64,000 nucleotides of DNA, taken from contig JBHEKY010000028.1 in the NCBI GenBank assembly GCA_041859095.1, forward strand, positions 1-64,000, given 5' to 3'. Positions 26,883 through 36,302 of the stretch are shown one piece after another. Within the stretch, counting starts at the first letter, position 1. Each line of letters begins with the position of its first letter. A model generated the notes under the pieces. It was not told where the DNA came from and did not search any database. It saw only the letters and a list, made by a program, of their open reading frames with translations. The stretch is from UBA1422 sp041859095. GTDB taxonomy: Bacteria > Bacillota > Clostridia > Peptostreptococcales > Anaerovoracaceae. A program made the translations under genes and the position numbers.

Positions 26883-28271
26883 ATGTCAAAAAAATCAAAG
26901 ACGGTATTTGTTTGTCAAGAATGTGGCAATGAGACACAGAAATGGGCGGGGCAGTGCATTTGCGGTGCGTGGAACACCATCGTTGAAGAAAAGGTGATCA
27001 CTTCCAATGAGGACGACAAGCGTAGAAGAAGCGGCACGAAGGGGGAGGGTCGCAACCGACCCGAAAGCTTGGTGAATCTCCAATTTGATGGAAATGGCGA
27101 GCGAATTGACACGGGCATTGGAGAGCTGAACAGGGTCTTGGGGGGTGGGATTGTTAAAGGCTCACTGACCTTGATTTCCGGCGAACCGGGCATTGGAAAA
27201 TCCACCATTATTATGCAGGCAGCCGCCAATATCGCCAAGAAATCCGGTATCGTACTTTACGTTTCGGGGGAAGAATCCGGAGAGCAAATCAAAATGCGGG
27301 CAGACAGAATTTGCCCTGACCTAAGCGAAAATCTATTTTTTCTCGCTGAAACCAATATGGAAAATATCGCCGAGGTTAGCAGACAGCTGAACCCGGTGTT
27401 TATGATTATTGACTCCATCCAGACCATGTATACTGAAGAAATGGATTCGGCTCCGGGTAGCGTTTCCCAGGTGCGGGGGTGCGGAAATGAACTGATGCGA
27501 ATCGGTAAAACCGAAAATGTCCCCATCTTCATCGTTGCCCATGTCACCAAGAGTGGCGAATTGGCAGGGCCTAAGATTGTGGAACATCTTGTGGATTGTG
27601 TGCTGAATTTGGTGGGAGAGCGGAGTCAGGAGCTTCGGATTCTTCGGGCGTTTAAAAACCGGTTCGGGACCACCAGCGAAATTGGTGCTTTCGAAATGGC
27701 AGAAGAAGGACTCAAGGAAATTGAAAACCTTTCCGCCACATTCCTGGAATCTATGGAGACCCAAGGAGAGGGTTCGGTGGTGACCGCGGTCCATGAGGGA
27801 ACCCGCTCCCTTTTACTAGAGGTGCAAGCCCTTGCAGCCCCGACAAGCATTGGGTTTGCCAGGCGTTCTGCCATCGGGATTGATATACAGAGGTTAAACA
27901 TGATTCTGGCTGTCCTGGAAAGAAAAGCAGGTCTGCCCCTGGTGAGCCAGGATATTTATGTCAACGTAGTAGGCGGACTGAAACCGGAAGGCACTTCCAT
28001 GGATCTGGCTGTAGCCCTGGCCATCTATTCTTCTTTCCGCGGGAAAACCTGGGACAAACGGACCCTGGCCATTGGGGAGGTTGGTTTGACCGGTGAATTG
28101 CGGGCGGTCCAAAATGCCGAAAAAATTGTAAAAGAAGCCATACGGATGGGCTTTGCTAAGGTGATTTTGCCCAAAAGAAATGCCGACAAAATTGCCGGCA
28201 CTTTGGGATCAAATACGGGGTTGGTTTTGGTTGGGGTGCAGCACATTGCAGACGCCATCAAAGCTTTTTAG
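26883..28271 (+). CDS. radA: DNA repair protein RadA
   Basis: RadA (Sms) is a RecA-like ATPase that helps process recombination intermediates. The N-terminal zinc finger is CQEC...CICG (Cys11, 14, 25, 27). The RecA core has Walker A GEPGIGKST (100-108), and KNRFGTTSEIG is the RadA signature. The C-terminal Lon-like domain shows NVVGGLKPEGTSMDLAVALA. The length of 462 is typical. GGAGG lies just before the ATG at 26883. The gene ends only ten bases from the stop of the convergent histidine kinase, with no clear terminator between them. Confidence 0.96.
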   Translation: MSKKSKTVFVCQECGNETQKWAGQCICGAWNTIVEEKVITSNEDDKRRRSGTKGEGRNRPESLVNLQFDGNGERIDTGIGELNRVLGGGIVKGSLTLISGEPGIGKSTIIMQAAANIAKKSGIVLYVSGEESGEQIKMRADRICPDLSENLFFLAETNMENIAEVSRQLNPVFMIIDSIQTMYTEEMDSAPGSVSQVRGCGNELMRIGKTENVPIFIVAHVTKSGELAGPKIVEHLVDCVLNLVGERSQELRILRAFKNRFGTTSEIGAFEMAEEGLKEIENLSATFLESMETQGEGSVVTAVHEGTRSLLLEVQALAAPTSIGFARRSAIGIDIQRLNMILAVLERKAGLPLVSQDIYVNVVGGLKPEGTSMDLAVALAIYSSFRGKTWDKRTLAIGEVGLTGELRAVQNAEKIVKEAIRMGFAKVILPKRNADKIAGTLGSNTGLVLVGVQHIADAIKAF

Positions 28272-28281
28272 AAAATAGGAG

Positions 28282-29700
28282 TTAAGGAGTATATCGCCTT
28301 CTGGCAGCATCCAGTTCAAACCAGAACGTGGTGCCTTTGCCCAGACTGCTCTTAACGCCGAACCGGGTATTGTGCAAATTGAGGATTTCATTGACGATAG
28401 AAAGCCCTAGGCCGCTACCGGCCGCAGTACGGGCGTGATTGCTACTGCTTTTGTAATATCTTTTCCAGATATAGGGCAACTCTTCGGGTTTAATGCCTGC
28501 GCCGTTATCGGAGATTTCGCACCGCATAATCTTGTTGATTTTGCGGACAGTGATAATCACTCGTTTATCCGTACCACTATACTTGATGGCGTTGGTTACC
28601 AGATTGGAAAGGACTTGAATGATTTTGGTCTGGTCTCCCCGGACAAACACTTTTTCTTTGCAGTGGACTTCAAACTTGTATCCTTCGCTTTCTTCTAGTA
28701 AACGGTATGGCGCCAGGACATTCTCGACAGTTTCCTTCATGTCAAAGATTGTTTCATCCAAGGGTAGTTCCCCAGATTGAACAGCAGACAATGTTAGGAT
28801 GTCGCCGACCAGCTGATTTAGTCGGTCTGCCTCATCGATAATAACATTCAAGTGTTCGGTTCGCTTCTTGGGTTTTTCGCCAGAAAGGTCCCGAATCATT
28901 TCTGCATAGGACTTGACCATGGTCAACGGTGTTCTCAAATCGTGAGACATATTGGCAATCAAGTCTTTTTGCATATTAATGGAACGTTCCAGTTCCAGAG
29001 ATGTTTTGTTCAACGTATTGGCTAGATCCTCTATTTCGGCATAGGGACGTTCTGCCCGAAACGAGATGCCATATTGCCCTTCCGACAGTTTTCTTGCAGA
29101 TTTTATGATGGACAGCAACGGATCGGTTATCCGAATGGACAGGAAGTAAGCCAAAACAAATGCCAGAATAAAGGCAATAATCGAGATATAAATTAACTGG
29201 CTTTGCAGGATATTGACCGTGGATTGAACCGGATACAAAGGAGAAAACACATACAGGATTTCTTCTTGGTCGGTACCAAGAAAGGTGGCATAGGCCAAGA
29301 CATTTCGAGCGCCTCCTTTGCCGGGAATCATCCCGGAAACGCTGTTTTCACCGCTGGCATCCAGGTCTCCTTTTACTGTATCGATGAGTTTTGTATATTC
29401 TCCACCAAGCGGCGATGCGTAAACAAGGTCCCCCTCCGCCGATTCGATGTGGATATACATGTCGTCGTTCCTGGCAATGGATTTGGCCGTCTCTATCATC
29501 TGTGCCTTGCCGTTCACTTCATAGGAAGAAGAAATCCGAAAAGCTGCGTTTTTGGTTTCTCGTACCTTCATTTCCTCATAGTAGTTATTGAGGAAAAATA
29601 TTTGCAAAAACCACATCAGTACCAAAACAAGAGCTGTAAAGCCTAAGAAGTACAGCCAGATTCTAAACCGTATGCTTTTGATTTTGAAATTAATCTTCAA
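28282..29700 (-). CDS. Sensor histidine kinase
   Basis: A 472-residue membrane sensor kinase. A first membrane helix spans about residues 14-36, an extracytoplasmic domain of about 130 residues follows, and a second helix lies about 168-188. HAMP is next. The phospho-acceptor is in ANMSHDLRTPLT (His253). The ATPase domain shows LSNLVTNAIKYSG (N box), SDNGAGIKPEE (G1) and GSGLGLSIV (G2). It starts 11 bases inside the end of the response regulator gene, so the two are coupled. The signal sensed is unknown. Confidence 0.94.
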   Translation of the reverse strand: MKINFKIKSIRFRIWLYFLGFTALVLVLMWFLQIFFLNNYYEEMKVRETKNAAFRISSSYEVNGKAQMIETAKSIARNDDMYIHIESAEGDLVYASPLGGEYTKLIDTVKGDLDASGENSVSGMIPGKGGARNVLAYATFLGTDQEEILYVFSPLYPVQSTVNILQSQLIYISIIAFILAFVLAYFLSIRITDPLLSIIKSARKLSEGQYGISFRAERPYAEIEDLANTLNKTSLELERSINMQKDLIANMSHDLRTPLTMVKSYAEMIRDLSGEKPKKRTEHLNVIIDEADRLNQLVGDILTLSAVQSGELPLDETIFDMKETVENVLAPYRLLEESEGYKFEVHCKEKVFVRGDQTKIIQVLSNLVTNAIKYSGTDKRVIITVRKINKIMRCEISDNGAGIKPEELPYIWKRYYKSSSNHARTAAGSGLGLSIVNEILNLHNTRFGVKSSLGKGTTFWFELDAARRRYTP

Positions 29701-30361
29701 ACTTATATCCTACTCCTCTTAATGTGACGATGTGTTCCCGATAAGGACCCAGATTGTTTCTCAGGTTTTTTATGTGGGTGTCAATGGTACGGTCGTCCCC
29801 AAAAAAATCATATCCCCAAATGTCGGACAAAAGCTTATCCCGTGACAAAGCGATATTTTTATTTTTGACCATATAAAACAGCAGATCGTACTCTTTAGGC
29901 GTTAACTCAATCCGTACCCCATCCACTGTGACAGTACGCCCTGCAAGATTAATCACCAGGCCACCAAATTCCAGCACATCGGGTTGGACATCCGTTGGGC
30001 CTGCATGGCGTGCCAGGACGGCGTTAATCCTTGCCATTAGTTCTTTTGGGCTAAAGGGTTTGACCACATAGTCATCAATCCCCAGCTCAAAACCAAAAAG
30101 CTTGTCGTACTCTTCACTTCGAGCAGAAAGCATAATTACTGGAATGTTTTTTATTTTTTTAATTTCTTTGCAAGCCGAAAAACCATCCAGCCGGGGCATC
30201 ATGATATCCATGATAATTAAGTCATAATCATTGAGTTTGCAAAGGCCAATGGCACTCATTCCATCTGCCGCTTCAGAAACTTCAAATCCATTGAACTCTG
30301 CATATTCCCGGATGACTTCTCTGATTTTTTGTTCGTCATCAACGATTAGCAATCGATACAT
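29690..30361 (-). CDS. OmpR/PhoB family response regulator
   Basis: A 223-residue two-component regulator. The receiver domain has acidic DDE at 8-10, the phospho-acceptor in LIIMDIMMPRLDG (Asp52), and the conserved lysine in VVKPFSPKEL. The C-terminal winged helix shows LTPKEYDLLFYMVKNKN and TIDTHIKNLRNNLG. GGAGG lies about ten bases upstream of the ATG. It is transcribed leftward with the kinase gene and divergently from carD, with about 185 bases between. Confidence 0.95.
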   Translation of the reverse strand: MYRLLIVDDEQKIREVIREYAEFNGFEVSEAADGMSAIGLCKLNDYDLIIMDIMMPRLDGFSACKEIKKIKNIPVIMLSARSEEYDKLFGFELGIDDYVVKPFSPKELMARINAVLARHAGPTDVQPDVLEFGGLVINLAGRTVTVDGVRIELTPKEYDLLFYMVKNKNIALSRDKLLSDIWGYDFFGDDRTIDTHIKNLRNNLGPYREHIVTLRGVGYKFED

Positions 30362-30446
30362 AATGATAATCCTCCCAACAGTTGTTGATATGGATATTTT
30401 ATCACACTTTTTGTGAAATAAGTGCTGAAATTATATGAAACAATTG

Positions 30447-30475
30447 TTGACAGTGAAAAGTCATTGTGATAAACT
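30447..30475 (+). promoter_or_regulatory. Possible upstream promoter for carD
   Basis: TTGACA, 17 bases, TAAACT, 45 bases upstream of the better promoter at 30492. The two could form a tandem pair. Confidence 0.42.
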
Positions 30476-30491
30476 ATACAATTTTGTCGGG

Positions 30492-30520
30492 TTGACATCT
30501 TGTCTGCTATGAAATATACT
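30492..30520 (+). promoter_or_regulatory. Promoter for carD
   Basis: TTGACA, 17 bases, TATACT, about 27 bases upstream of the carD ATG. Confidence 0.77.
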
Positions 30521-30546
30521 AATAGCAGTGAAAATGGAGGAACTGG

Positions 30547-31020
30547 ATGTATAAGATCGGTGACAAAATTGTATACCCGATGCACGGCGCAGGCATCATC
30601 GAGCAAATCGAGCAGAAAGTGATTCTGGGCGAAAGACGGGAGTACTATGTCCTGAGGGTGCCTTGTGGTGACATGAAGATTATGATTCCTGTCGACAAAT
30701 CCGACGACATCGGAGTCAGAACCGTCATCTCAGCATCGGAAATGAACGAAGTTCTTACGATCCTCCGTAGCGAATCCACAGATATGTCCACTAACTGGAA
30801 CAGAAGATATAGAGAAAATACAGACAAACTCAAAACCGGAGATGCCAAGGAAGTCGCAGAGGTGGTGCGAAACTTACTCCGGACAGACCGGGAAAAGACA
30901 TTGTCTACCGGCGAGAAAAAAATGCTTTCAAGTGCGCGGCAGATTTTGGTCAGTGAAATGATTCTGGCAAGTGACCTAGATCCAGCCGAAGCTGACAAGC
31001 TGATTGGCTCAACCGTATGA
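30547..31020 (+). CDS. CarD family transcriptional regulator
   Basis: A 157-residue CarD/CdnL-type protein that binds the RNA polymerase beta subunit and stabilises promoter complexes. The N-terminal RNA-polymerase-interacting Tudor-like domain opens with FKIGDxxVYP-like residues (YKIGDKIVYPMHGAGII), and the C-terminal helical DNA-binding domain is rich in Arg and Lys (NWNRRYRENTDKL). GGAGG precedes the ATG. The gene lies before a PIN/TRAM protein and ispD, the usual order in Clostridia. Confidence 0.92.
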   Translation: MYKIGDKIVYPMHGAGIIEQIEQKVILGERREYYVLRVPCGDMKIMIPVDKSDDIGVRTVISASEMNEVLTILRSESTDMSTNWNRRYRENTDKLKTGDAKEVAEVVRNLLRTDREKTLSTGEKKMLSSARQILVSEMILASDLDPAEADKLIGSTV

Positions 31021-31113
31021 TAAATGGTGAGTGCTAGAGGCTTGTTTTTAAGTCTATCTTATGGTTAACGCCGTAAAATGGGAATGATTTTATAAGAAAG
31101 GAGGTGAAAGCGA

Positions 31114-32223
31114 TTGCTAAAAAAATTATTTAAATTGGTCTTTGCGGCTTTTGGCGCAATATTTGGATTTGGTTTATTTCAACTGGCCTTGTATATGATG
31201 AATGAAAAAATCATCAATATCAATTGGGGGCAGACGGAATGGCAAAAAATAGGGATGGGGATTGGTTTTGTACTTATTTTTTCAATATTATTTTATTCCA
31301 TGGCGCCGCTGTTAAACAGACAGAGCAAAAAAGTTGCAAAAAATATAGAAATTGATTTACAGGCATATTCTGCCAACGAACTGATGACGGGGGTTGCAGG
31401 GTTGACCATCGGTCTTATTATTGCATTCTTAATCAGCAAGATATATGACGGAATACAAATAGATTATTTGCCCACAATTCTGACCATAATAACTTATATG
31501 GTACTTGGGTATCTGGGAGTCATCATCGCTACCCGAAAAGGGAAAGAAGTGATGGCGTCATTGGTTTCCTCCAAACGGATTTCTTCCGTAGGAGGCAAAG
31601 GAAAACCAAAGCCTTTGGACATGACCCCAAAGATTTTCGATACCAGCGTCATCATCGACGGCAGAATAGCGGATATTCTCAAAACCGGATTTATAGAAGG
31701 AAACATAGTAATTCCGGAGTTTGTCTTGGTTGAGCTACGTCATATTGCCGATTCGTCCGATGGCCTGAAGCGAAATAGAGGCCGCCGGGGATTGGACATA
31801 CTCAACAAAATACAAAGTGACTACGGCATTGACATTTACAATACAACTGGCGAAAAAGCCCTGGAAGAAATTCCTGAAGTGGATGTCAAGCTATTGAAGC
31901 TTGCGCAGATGATGCACGGCAAAGTCGTAACCAACGACTACAACCTGAACAAGGTGGCAGCCATCAAAGGTGTGGATGTGCTGAACATTAATGAATTGGC
32001 CAACACCCTGAAACCTGTTGTGCTTCCGGGTGAAGACATGACTCTTTTCCTAGTCAAAGAAGGAAAAGAAAACAACCAGGCGGTAGCCTATTTAGATGAT
32101 GGAACCATGATTGTTGTGGAAGACGGAAGAAGACATATTGGATCCACCATTGATGTGACGGTTACCAGCGTGCTGCAGACTTCCGCCGGAAGAATGATCT
32201 TCGGCAAACCGGCAAAACGGTAA
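31114..32223 (+). CDS. Membrane-anchored PIN/TRAM domain protein (YacL family)
   Basis: A 369-residue protein. Four hydrophobic segments lie in the first 140 residues. A PIN nuclease-like domain covers about residues 170-290, with acidic positions in FDTSVIIDGRIADI, ELRHIADSSD and VTNDYNLNKVA. A C-terminal TRAM domain follows (AVAYLDDGTMIVVEDGRRHIG). It is the YacL type, a probable membrane-bound RNase of unknown target. The start codon is TTG, supported by GAAAGGAGGTG at good spacing. It is 93 bases after carD and five bases before ispDF. Confidence 0.92.
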   Translation: MLKKLFKLVFAAFGAIFGFGLFQLALYMMNEKIININWGQTEWQKIGMGIGFVLIFSILFYSMAPLLNRQSKKVAKNIEIDLQAYSANELMTGVAGLTIGLIIAFLISKIYDGIQIDYLPTILTIITYMVLGYLGVIIATRKGKEVMASLVSSKRISSVGGKGKPKPLDMTPKIFDTSVIIDGRIADILKTGFIEGNIVIPEFVLVELRHIADSSDGLKRNRGRRGLDILNKIQSDYGIDIYNTTGEKALEEIPEVDVKLLKLAQMMHGKVVTNDYNLNKVAAIKGVDVLNINELANTLKPVVLPGEDMTLFLVKEGKENNQAVAYLDDGTMIVVEDGRRHIGSTIDVTVTSVLQTSAGRMIFGKPAKR

Positions 32224-32228
32224 AGCAT

Positions 32229-33374
32229 ATGTACAAAAATAAAAAAATTGGGTTAATCATTGCCGCTGCAGGTCTTGGAAAAAGATTCGGCGGCAATGTT
32301 CCTAAATTGTTCCTGAAAGAAGGAAACAACTTGATGATTCAAACCACAGTGGAAGCATGCGCTGCCTGCGGTTTTTTTGACTTTATCTATGTTGTCACAC
32401 ACATAGATTATGTGATAGAATGCAGAAATGTACTCCCCCCAACCGTTACCGTTGTTGCGGGGGGGAAAGAACGTCAGGATTCGGTATCCAGAGGATTGTC
32501 CGCTTTGATGGCAGACCACCCGGAAACCGATTACCTATTGATTCATGACGGAGCCAGACCGTATGTAACTGCCAAAGTCATCCAACACACTTTAGATCAA
32601 ACCATTCAAACTGGGGCAGCGGTTGCTGCGGTACCGGTGAAAGATACCATCAAGCTGTTAGGGAAAGAAGGCATTTCGACCCCTGACCGCAACCTGATGT
32701 TTGCTGCCCAGACACCTCAAGGGTTTGAGGCAAAACTGATTCTTCAAGCCTATGAACTGGCTGAGCGACAGGGGTTTTTGGGCACCGATGACGCCCAACT
32801 GGTGGAACGGCTCGGGCATAAGGTTTCTCTGGCGGAGGGCTCTTATGCCAATATCAAAATCACCACACCTGAAGATTTGCCAAGGCAATCCCGGGTAGGC
32901 ACTGGATTTGATGTCCATGCCCTGGTGGAAGGAAGACCCCTTGTTTTAGGTGGCATCACCATACCACACGAGAAGGGATTACTGGGACATTCCGATGCAG
33001 ACGTGCTGACGCATGCCATCATGGATGCGCTTCTAGGCGCTGCAGGACTTGGAGACATTGGCCAACATTTCCCTGATACAGAGGTGGCATACAAAGGAAT
33101 TTCCAGCATGGTGCTCCTCAAAAAAGTGGTTGCCCTATTAGAAGAAAAGGGGTTGCAACTGGCAAACATTGACGCTACCATTATCGCAGAACGACCCAAA
33201 ATGGCGCCTTTCCATGATGCCATGATACAAAGCCTGGCAAACGCCCTGGGGTGTGACACAGGGCAAATAAATATCAAAGCAACCACCACCGAAAAGCTGG
33301 GTATCCCCGGCCGAGAAGAAGGAATTGCCGCAGAAGCGGTATGTATACTAACCAAAGGAGAACGTAATTCATGA
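32229..33374 (+). CDS. ispDF: Bifunctional IspD-IspF isoprenoid enzyme
   Basis: A 381-residue fusion for two steps of the MEP isoprenoid pathway. Residues 1-220 are IspD, the CDP-ME cytidylyltransferase, with IIAAAGLGKRFGG and LIHDGARPY. Residues about 222-381 are IspF, the MECDP synthase, with RVGTGFDVHAL, GLLGHSDADVLTHAIMDALLGA and ATTTEKLGIPGREEG. Metal-binding DxH and His residues of IspF are intact. The frame is continuous across the join, so this is a true fusion and not two genes. It overlaps proS by four bases. IspE, the enzyme between these steps, is not in the window. Confidence 0.95.
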   Translation: MYKNKKIGLIIAAAGLGKRFGGNVPKLFLKEGNNLMIQTTVEACAACGFFDFIYVVTHIDYVIECRNVLPPTVTVVAGGKERQDSVSRGLSALMADHPETDYLLIHDGARPYVTAKVIQHTLDQTIQTGAAVAAVPVKDTIKLLGKEGISTPDRNLMFAAQTPQGFEAKLILQAYELAERQGFLGTDDAQLVERLGHKVSLAEGSYANIKITTPEDLPRQSRVGTGFDVHALVEGRPLVLGGITIPHEKGLLGHSDADVLTHAIMDALLGAAGLGDIGQHFPDTEVAYKGISSMVLLKKVVALLEEKGLQLANIDATIIAERPKMAPFHDAMIQSLANALGCDTGQINIKATTTEKLGIPGREEGIAAEAVCILTKGERNS

Positions 33375-35101
33375 AATTATCTAAAATGCACATAAGGACA
33401 TTACGTGAAGTCCCAAGCGAGGCAGAAATCGACAGCCACATCTTATTGCTTCGGGCCGGCATGATTCGAAAACTGGTTTCCGGGGTTTACGGGTTTATGC
33501 CCCTTGGTTGGCGGTCACTTCGAAAAATAGAAGAGATTATCCGTCAAGAAATGGACAACTCCGGTGGTCAGGAAATTCATATGTCCGCGGTGCAACCTGC
33601 AGAACTGTGGCAGGAATCCGGAAGATGGTTTGCATACGGACCGGAGCTTTGGCGTTTGAAGGATCGAAATGGCCGTGACTTTTGTTTGGGACCTACCCAT
33701 GAAGAAATATTTACGGATATTGTCCGAAGCGAAGTGTCATCCTACAGGCAACTGCCGTTGAATTTATACCAAATCCAAACCAAGTACCGGGACGAAGCCC
33801 GTCCCCGCTTTGGCTTGATGCGAAGTCGAGAATTCATCATGAAGGATTCCTATTCCTTTGATCGAGATGAATCCGGATTAGACATAAGCTACGACGATAT
33901 GTACAAAACCTATGAACGAATCTTTGACCGATGTGGTCTTACATACCGGGCTGTGGAAGCGGACACCGGTGCCATAGGCGGCAGTAATTCCCATGAATTT
34001 ACGGCTTTATCTGAGGTGGGAGAAAGTGAAATCGCATACTGTACTGAATGCAGTATGGCAGCCACCACGGAACGTGCTCGGGTTGTGGACGCACCGGCTT
34101 CCGAAGAGGCAATGCTGGCAATGAAAGAGGTACATACCCCCGATACAAAGACCATTGATGATGTGGCCAATTATTTGAAGTTGACCAAAGATAAGACAAT
34201 CAAAGCGCTTTTGTTTGTTACCTATGACAATGAAGGGAAAGAAAACGGCCATGTAGCGGCATTTATCCGGGGAGACCGGGACTTGAATATGATTAAACTA
34301 ATCAATGCGCTGGGGATTCCAGAACATGCCATTGCCTTTGCGGATGAAAATTCCATGGGTGCGGCGACTGGTTGCGTTGGTGGATTTACCGGACCCACCG
34401 GACTTCACGACTGCACACTTGTGGTGGATAGTGAACTTGTGGATCAACGGAACCTTTGCGCTGGTGCCTGCAAAGTAGACCACCATATCCTAAACGTAAA
34501 TTACGGTCGGGATTATACCGGCAATATTATAACAGACATTAAATTGATTCAGGAAGGGTATCCTTGTCCTGTTTGTGGTAACCCAGTAAAAATCGTCCGG
34601 GGTATCGAGGTGGGACAGGTGTTCAAACTGGGTACCAAATACAGCATGTCTATGGGTGCTTTCTACAAAGATGAAGAAATGAAAGATCACCCGATTGTTA
34701 TGGGATGTTATGGTATTGGAGTGACCAGAACACTGGCTGCTATCGTGGAACAACACCATGATCAAAACGGGATTATCTGGCCCATGGCAATCGCCCCGTA
34801 TCAAGCCATAGTTACCGTGGTCAAGACCGACGAAGCGGATCAGATGGCGCTGGGAGAAAAACTCTATGAAGAACTAAACAAGGTGGGTGTTGAAACCCTA
34901 TTGGATGATCGAGATGAACGAGCCGGCGTCAAGTTCAAAGATGCGGACCTGATTGGGATTCCGCTTCGAATTACCGTGGGCAGAGGCGCTGCGGAGCAAA
35001 TGGTTGAATTCAAAAAAAGAGACTGCCCCGACAAAGAAGATTTGACGGCAGACGAGGCGGTTCGCCGCGTTATGCTGGCAGTGCTGGGCAGGGAAGAGTA
35101 G
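33371..35101 (+). CDS. proS: Prolyl-tRNA synthetase, bacterial type
   Basis: ProS charges tRNA(Pro). The 576-residue protein has the bacterial layout: class II motif 2 in TKYRDEARPRFGLMRSREF, an inserted YbaK-like editing domain between about residues 230 and 400 (NSMGAATGCVGGFTGPTGL), motif 3 in GCYGIGVTRTLAAIVE, and an anticodon-binding domain at the end. Its ATG overlaps the ispDF stop codon (ATGA), so translation is coupled. No T-box is present. Confidence 0.96.
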   Translation: MKLSKMHIRTLREVPSEAEIDSHILLLRAGMIRKLVSGVYGFMPLGWRSLRKIEEIIRQEMDNSGGQEIHMSAVQPAELWQESGRWFAYGPELWRLKDRNGRDFCLGPTHEEIFTDIVRSEVSSYRQLPLNLYQIQTKYRDEARPRFGLMRSREFIMKDSYSFDRDESGLDISYDDMYKTYERIFDRCGLTYRAVEADTGAIGGSNSHEFTALSEVGESEIAYCTECSMAATTERARVVDAPASEEAMLAMKEVHTPDTKTIDDVANYLKLTKDKTIKALLFVTYDNEGKENGHVAAFIRGDRDLNMIKLINALGIPEHAIAFADENSMGAATGCVGGFTGPTGLHDCTLVVDSELVDQRNLCAGACKVDHHILNVNYGRDYTGNIITDIKLIQEGYPCPVCGNPVKIVRGIEVGQVFKLGTKYSMSMGAFYKDEEMKDHPIVMGCYGIGVTRTLAAIVEQHHDQNGIIWPMAIAPYQAIVTVVKTDEADQMALGEKLYEELNKVGVETLLDDRDERAGVKFKDADLIGIPLRITVGRGAAEQMVEFKKRDCPDKEDLTADEAVRRVMLAVLGREE

Positions 35102-35110
35102 GAGCGGCTT

Positions 35111-35566
35111 ATGTGGGCAGGAGGAGTCAGGGTGATTATTCTGGATCAGGATCGAAAGATTCTCATGATCCGGCAACATCATCAGGAACGATATGTCTGG
35201 ACGGTGCCCGGTGGTGCAATTGAGCAGGGGGAAACCTCTTTGGATGCCGCTATCCGGGAAGTCAAGGAAGAAACCGGATTGGATGTGGCCATTGACAAGA
35301 TGATCTGGCATGCAGAGCAAGTGGTGCCCGGTAAGGAACCTAGATTTGTGAATATTTTTCTAGCCACCGCCCTGGGCGGTTCCATCAAAGTGGGAACCGA
35401 CCCGGAGCGAAGCGACGATGGCCAGGTGATTGAAGAGGTCCGGTATTTGTCGCGGGAAGAGCTGGCCCAGGCGGACGGTCTTTACCCGGATTATTTAAAA
35501 GATGAACTGTGGGAAATTCTAGAAAAAGAACAAAATTGCCACAACCCATTCAAAATAAGGAAGTAA
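35111..35566 (+). CDS. Nudix hydrolase
   Basis: A 151-residue pyrophosphohydrolase. The complete Nudix box is GAIEQGETSLDAAIREVKEE followed by TGL (G-x5-E-x7-REVKEETGL), beginning near residue 36. Such enzymes cleave nucleoside diphosphate derivatives; the substrate here is not evident. GGAG lies seven bases before the ATG, and the gene starts nine bases after proS. Confidence 0.9.
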   Translation: MWAGGVRVIILDQDRKILMIRQHHQERYVWTVPGGAIEQGETSLDAAIREVKEETGLDVAIDKMIWHAEQVVPGKEPRFVNIFLATALGGSIKVGTDPERSDDGQVIEEVRYLSREELAQADGLYPDYLKDELWEILEKEQNCHNPFKIRK

Positions 35567-35586
35567 AAATCAGGAGGAAGAATCTA

Positions 35587-36069
35587 ATGAAAAAAGTAAC
35601 CATTGAATTGGCAAGCGGTACAACCATGAGCGGAGAATTGTACCCCGAAGTTGCCCCAAAAACTGTAGAGAATTTTGAGACCTTGGCTAACAAGGGATTT
35701 TATGACGGGCTGACTTTCCATCGTGTCATTCCTGGATTTATGATTCAGGGCGGTTGTCCCAAAGGGGACGGAACCGGTGGCCCGGGACACCAGATTGTGG
35801 GAGAGTTCTCCGGCAATGGGATCAAAAATGATTTACTCCATCAGCGGGGAGTGCTTTCCATGGCGAGAGCCAACGACCCGAATTCTGGTGGGTGCCAGTT
35901 CTTCGTTATGGTGGAAGATGCCCCTTTCCTTGACGGCCAGTATGCCGCATTCGGCAAAATCACCGAAGGAATGGAGGAAGCCGACCGGATTGTTAGTGTG
36001 AACCGTGACTTTCGGGACAAACCCAAAGAGAAGCAAGCCATCAAATCCATCCGGGTCTCTGACGAATAG
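35587..36069 (+). CDS. Cyclophilin-type peptidyl-prolyl isomerase
   Basis: A 160-residue cyclophilin without a signal peptide, so a cytoplasmic folding helper. Conserved residues include FHRVIPGFMIQGG, LSMARANDPNSGGCQFFV and LDGQYAAFGKITEGM, and the catalytic arginine of FHRV is present. CAGGAGG lies eight bases before the ATG at 35587; the frame extends further upstream but lacks a site. It follows the Nudix gene by 20 bases and ends at a terminator. Confidence 0.95.
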   Translation: MKKVTIELASGTTMSGELYPEVAPKTVENFETLANKGFYDGLTFHRVIPGFMIQGGCPKGDGTGGPGHQIVGEFSGNGIKNDLLHQRGVLSMARANDPNSGGCQFFVMVEDAPFLDGQYAAFGKITEGMEEADRIVSVNRDFRDKPKEKQAIKSIRVSDE

Positions 36070-36122
36070 AGGCTAGGCAAACATCAACAGAAAAAACTAA
36101 TTGTTCATTATCATAGAAAGAT

Positions 36123-36156
36123 AAAACCGCCGAATATTCTGTTTTTGGCGGTTTTT
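36123..36156 (+). terminator. Terminator after the cyclophilin gene
   Basis: The arms AAAACCGCC and GGCGGTTTT form a nine-base-pair stem with a 15-base loop, followed by further T residues. Confidence 0.77.
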
Positions 36157-36221
36157 ATTGTTGCTTTTCATAGAGGATGGTGATAGAATTACAAATGTAA
36201 ATAGTTTCATAACAATATCAC

Positions 36222-36278
36222 TTGAAATTTCAACGTTTTAGATAAATTTCTAGCTTGGGCAATGAAAATCCTTTCATT
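36222..36278 (+). promoter_or_regulatory. Two small palindromes upstream of the LacI-type gene
   Basis: TTGAAATTTCAA at 36222 is a perfect 12-bp palindrome, and AATGAAA-ATCC-TTTCATT at 36261 is a seven-base-pair inverted repeat with four bases between. Both lie in the untranslated leader region just before a LacI family gene and share TGAAA/TTTCA half-sites, as expected for autoregulatory operators. Confidence 0.35.
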
Positions 36279-36302
36279 TTCTAGGCAGCCGGAGGGTCGC
36301 CG

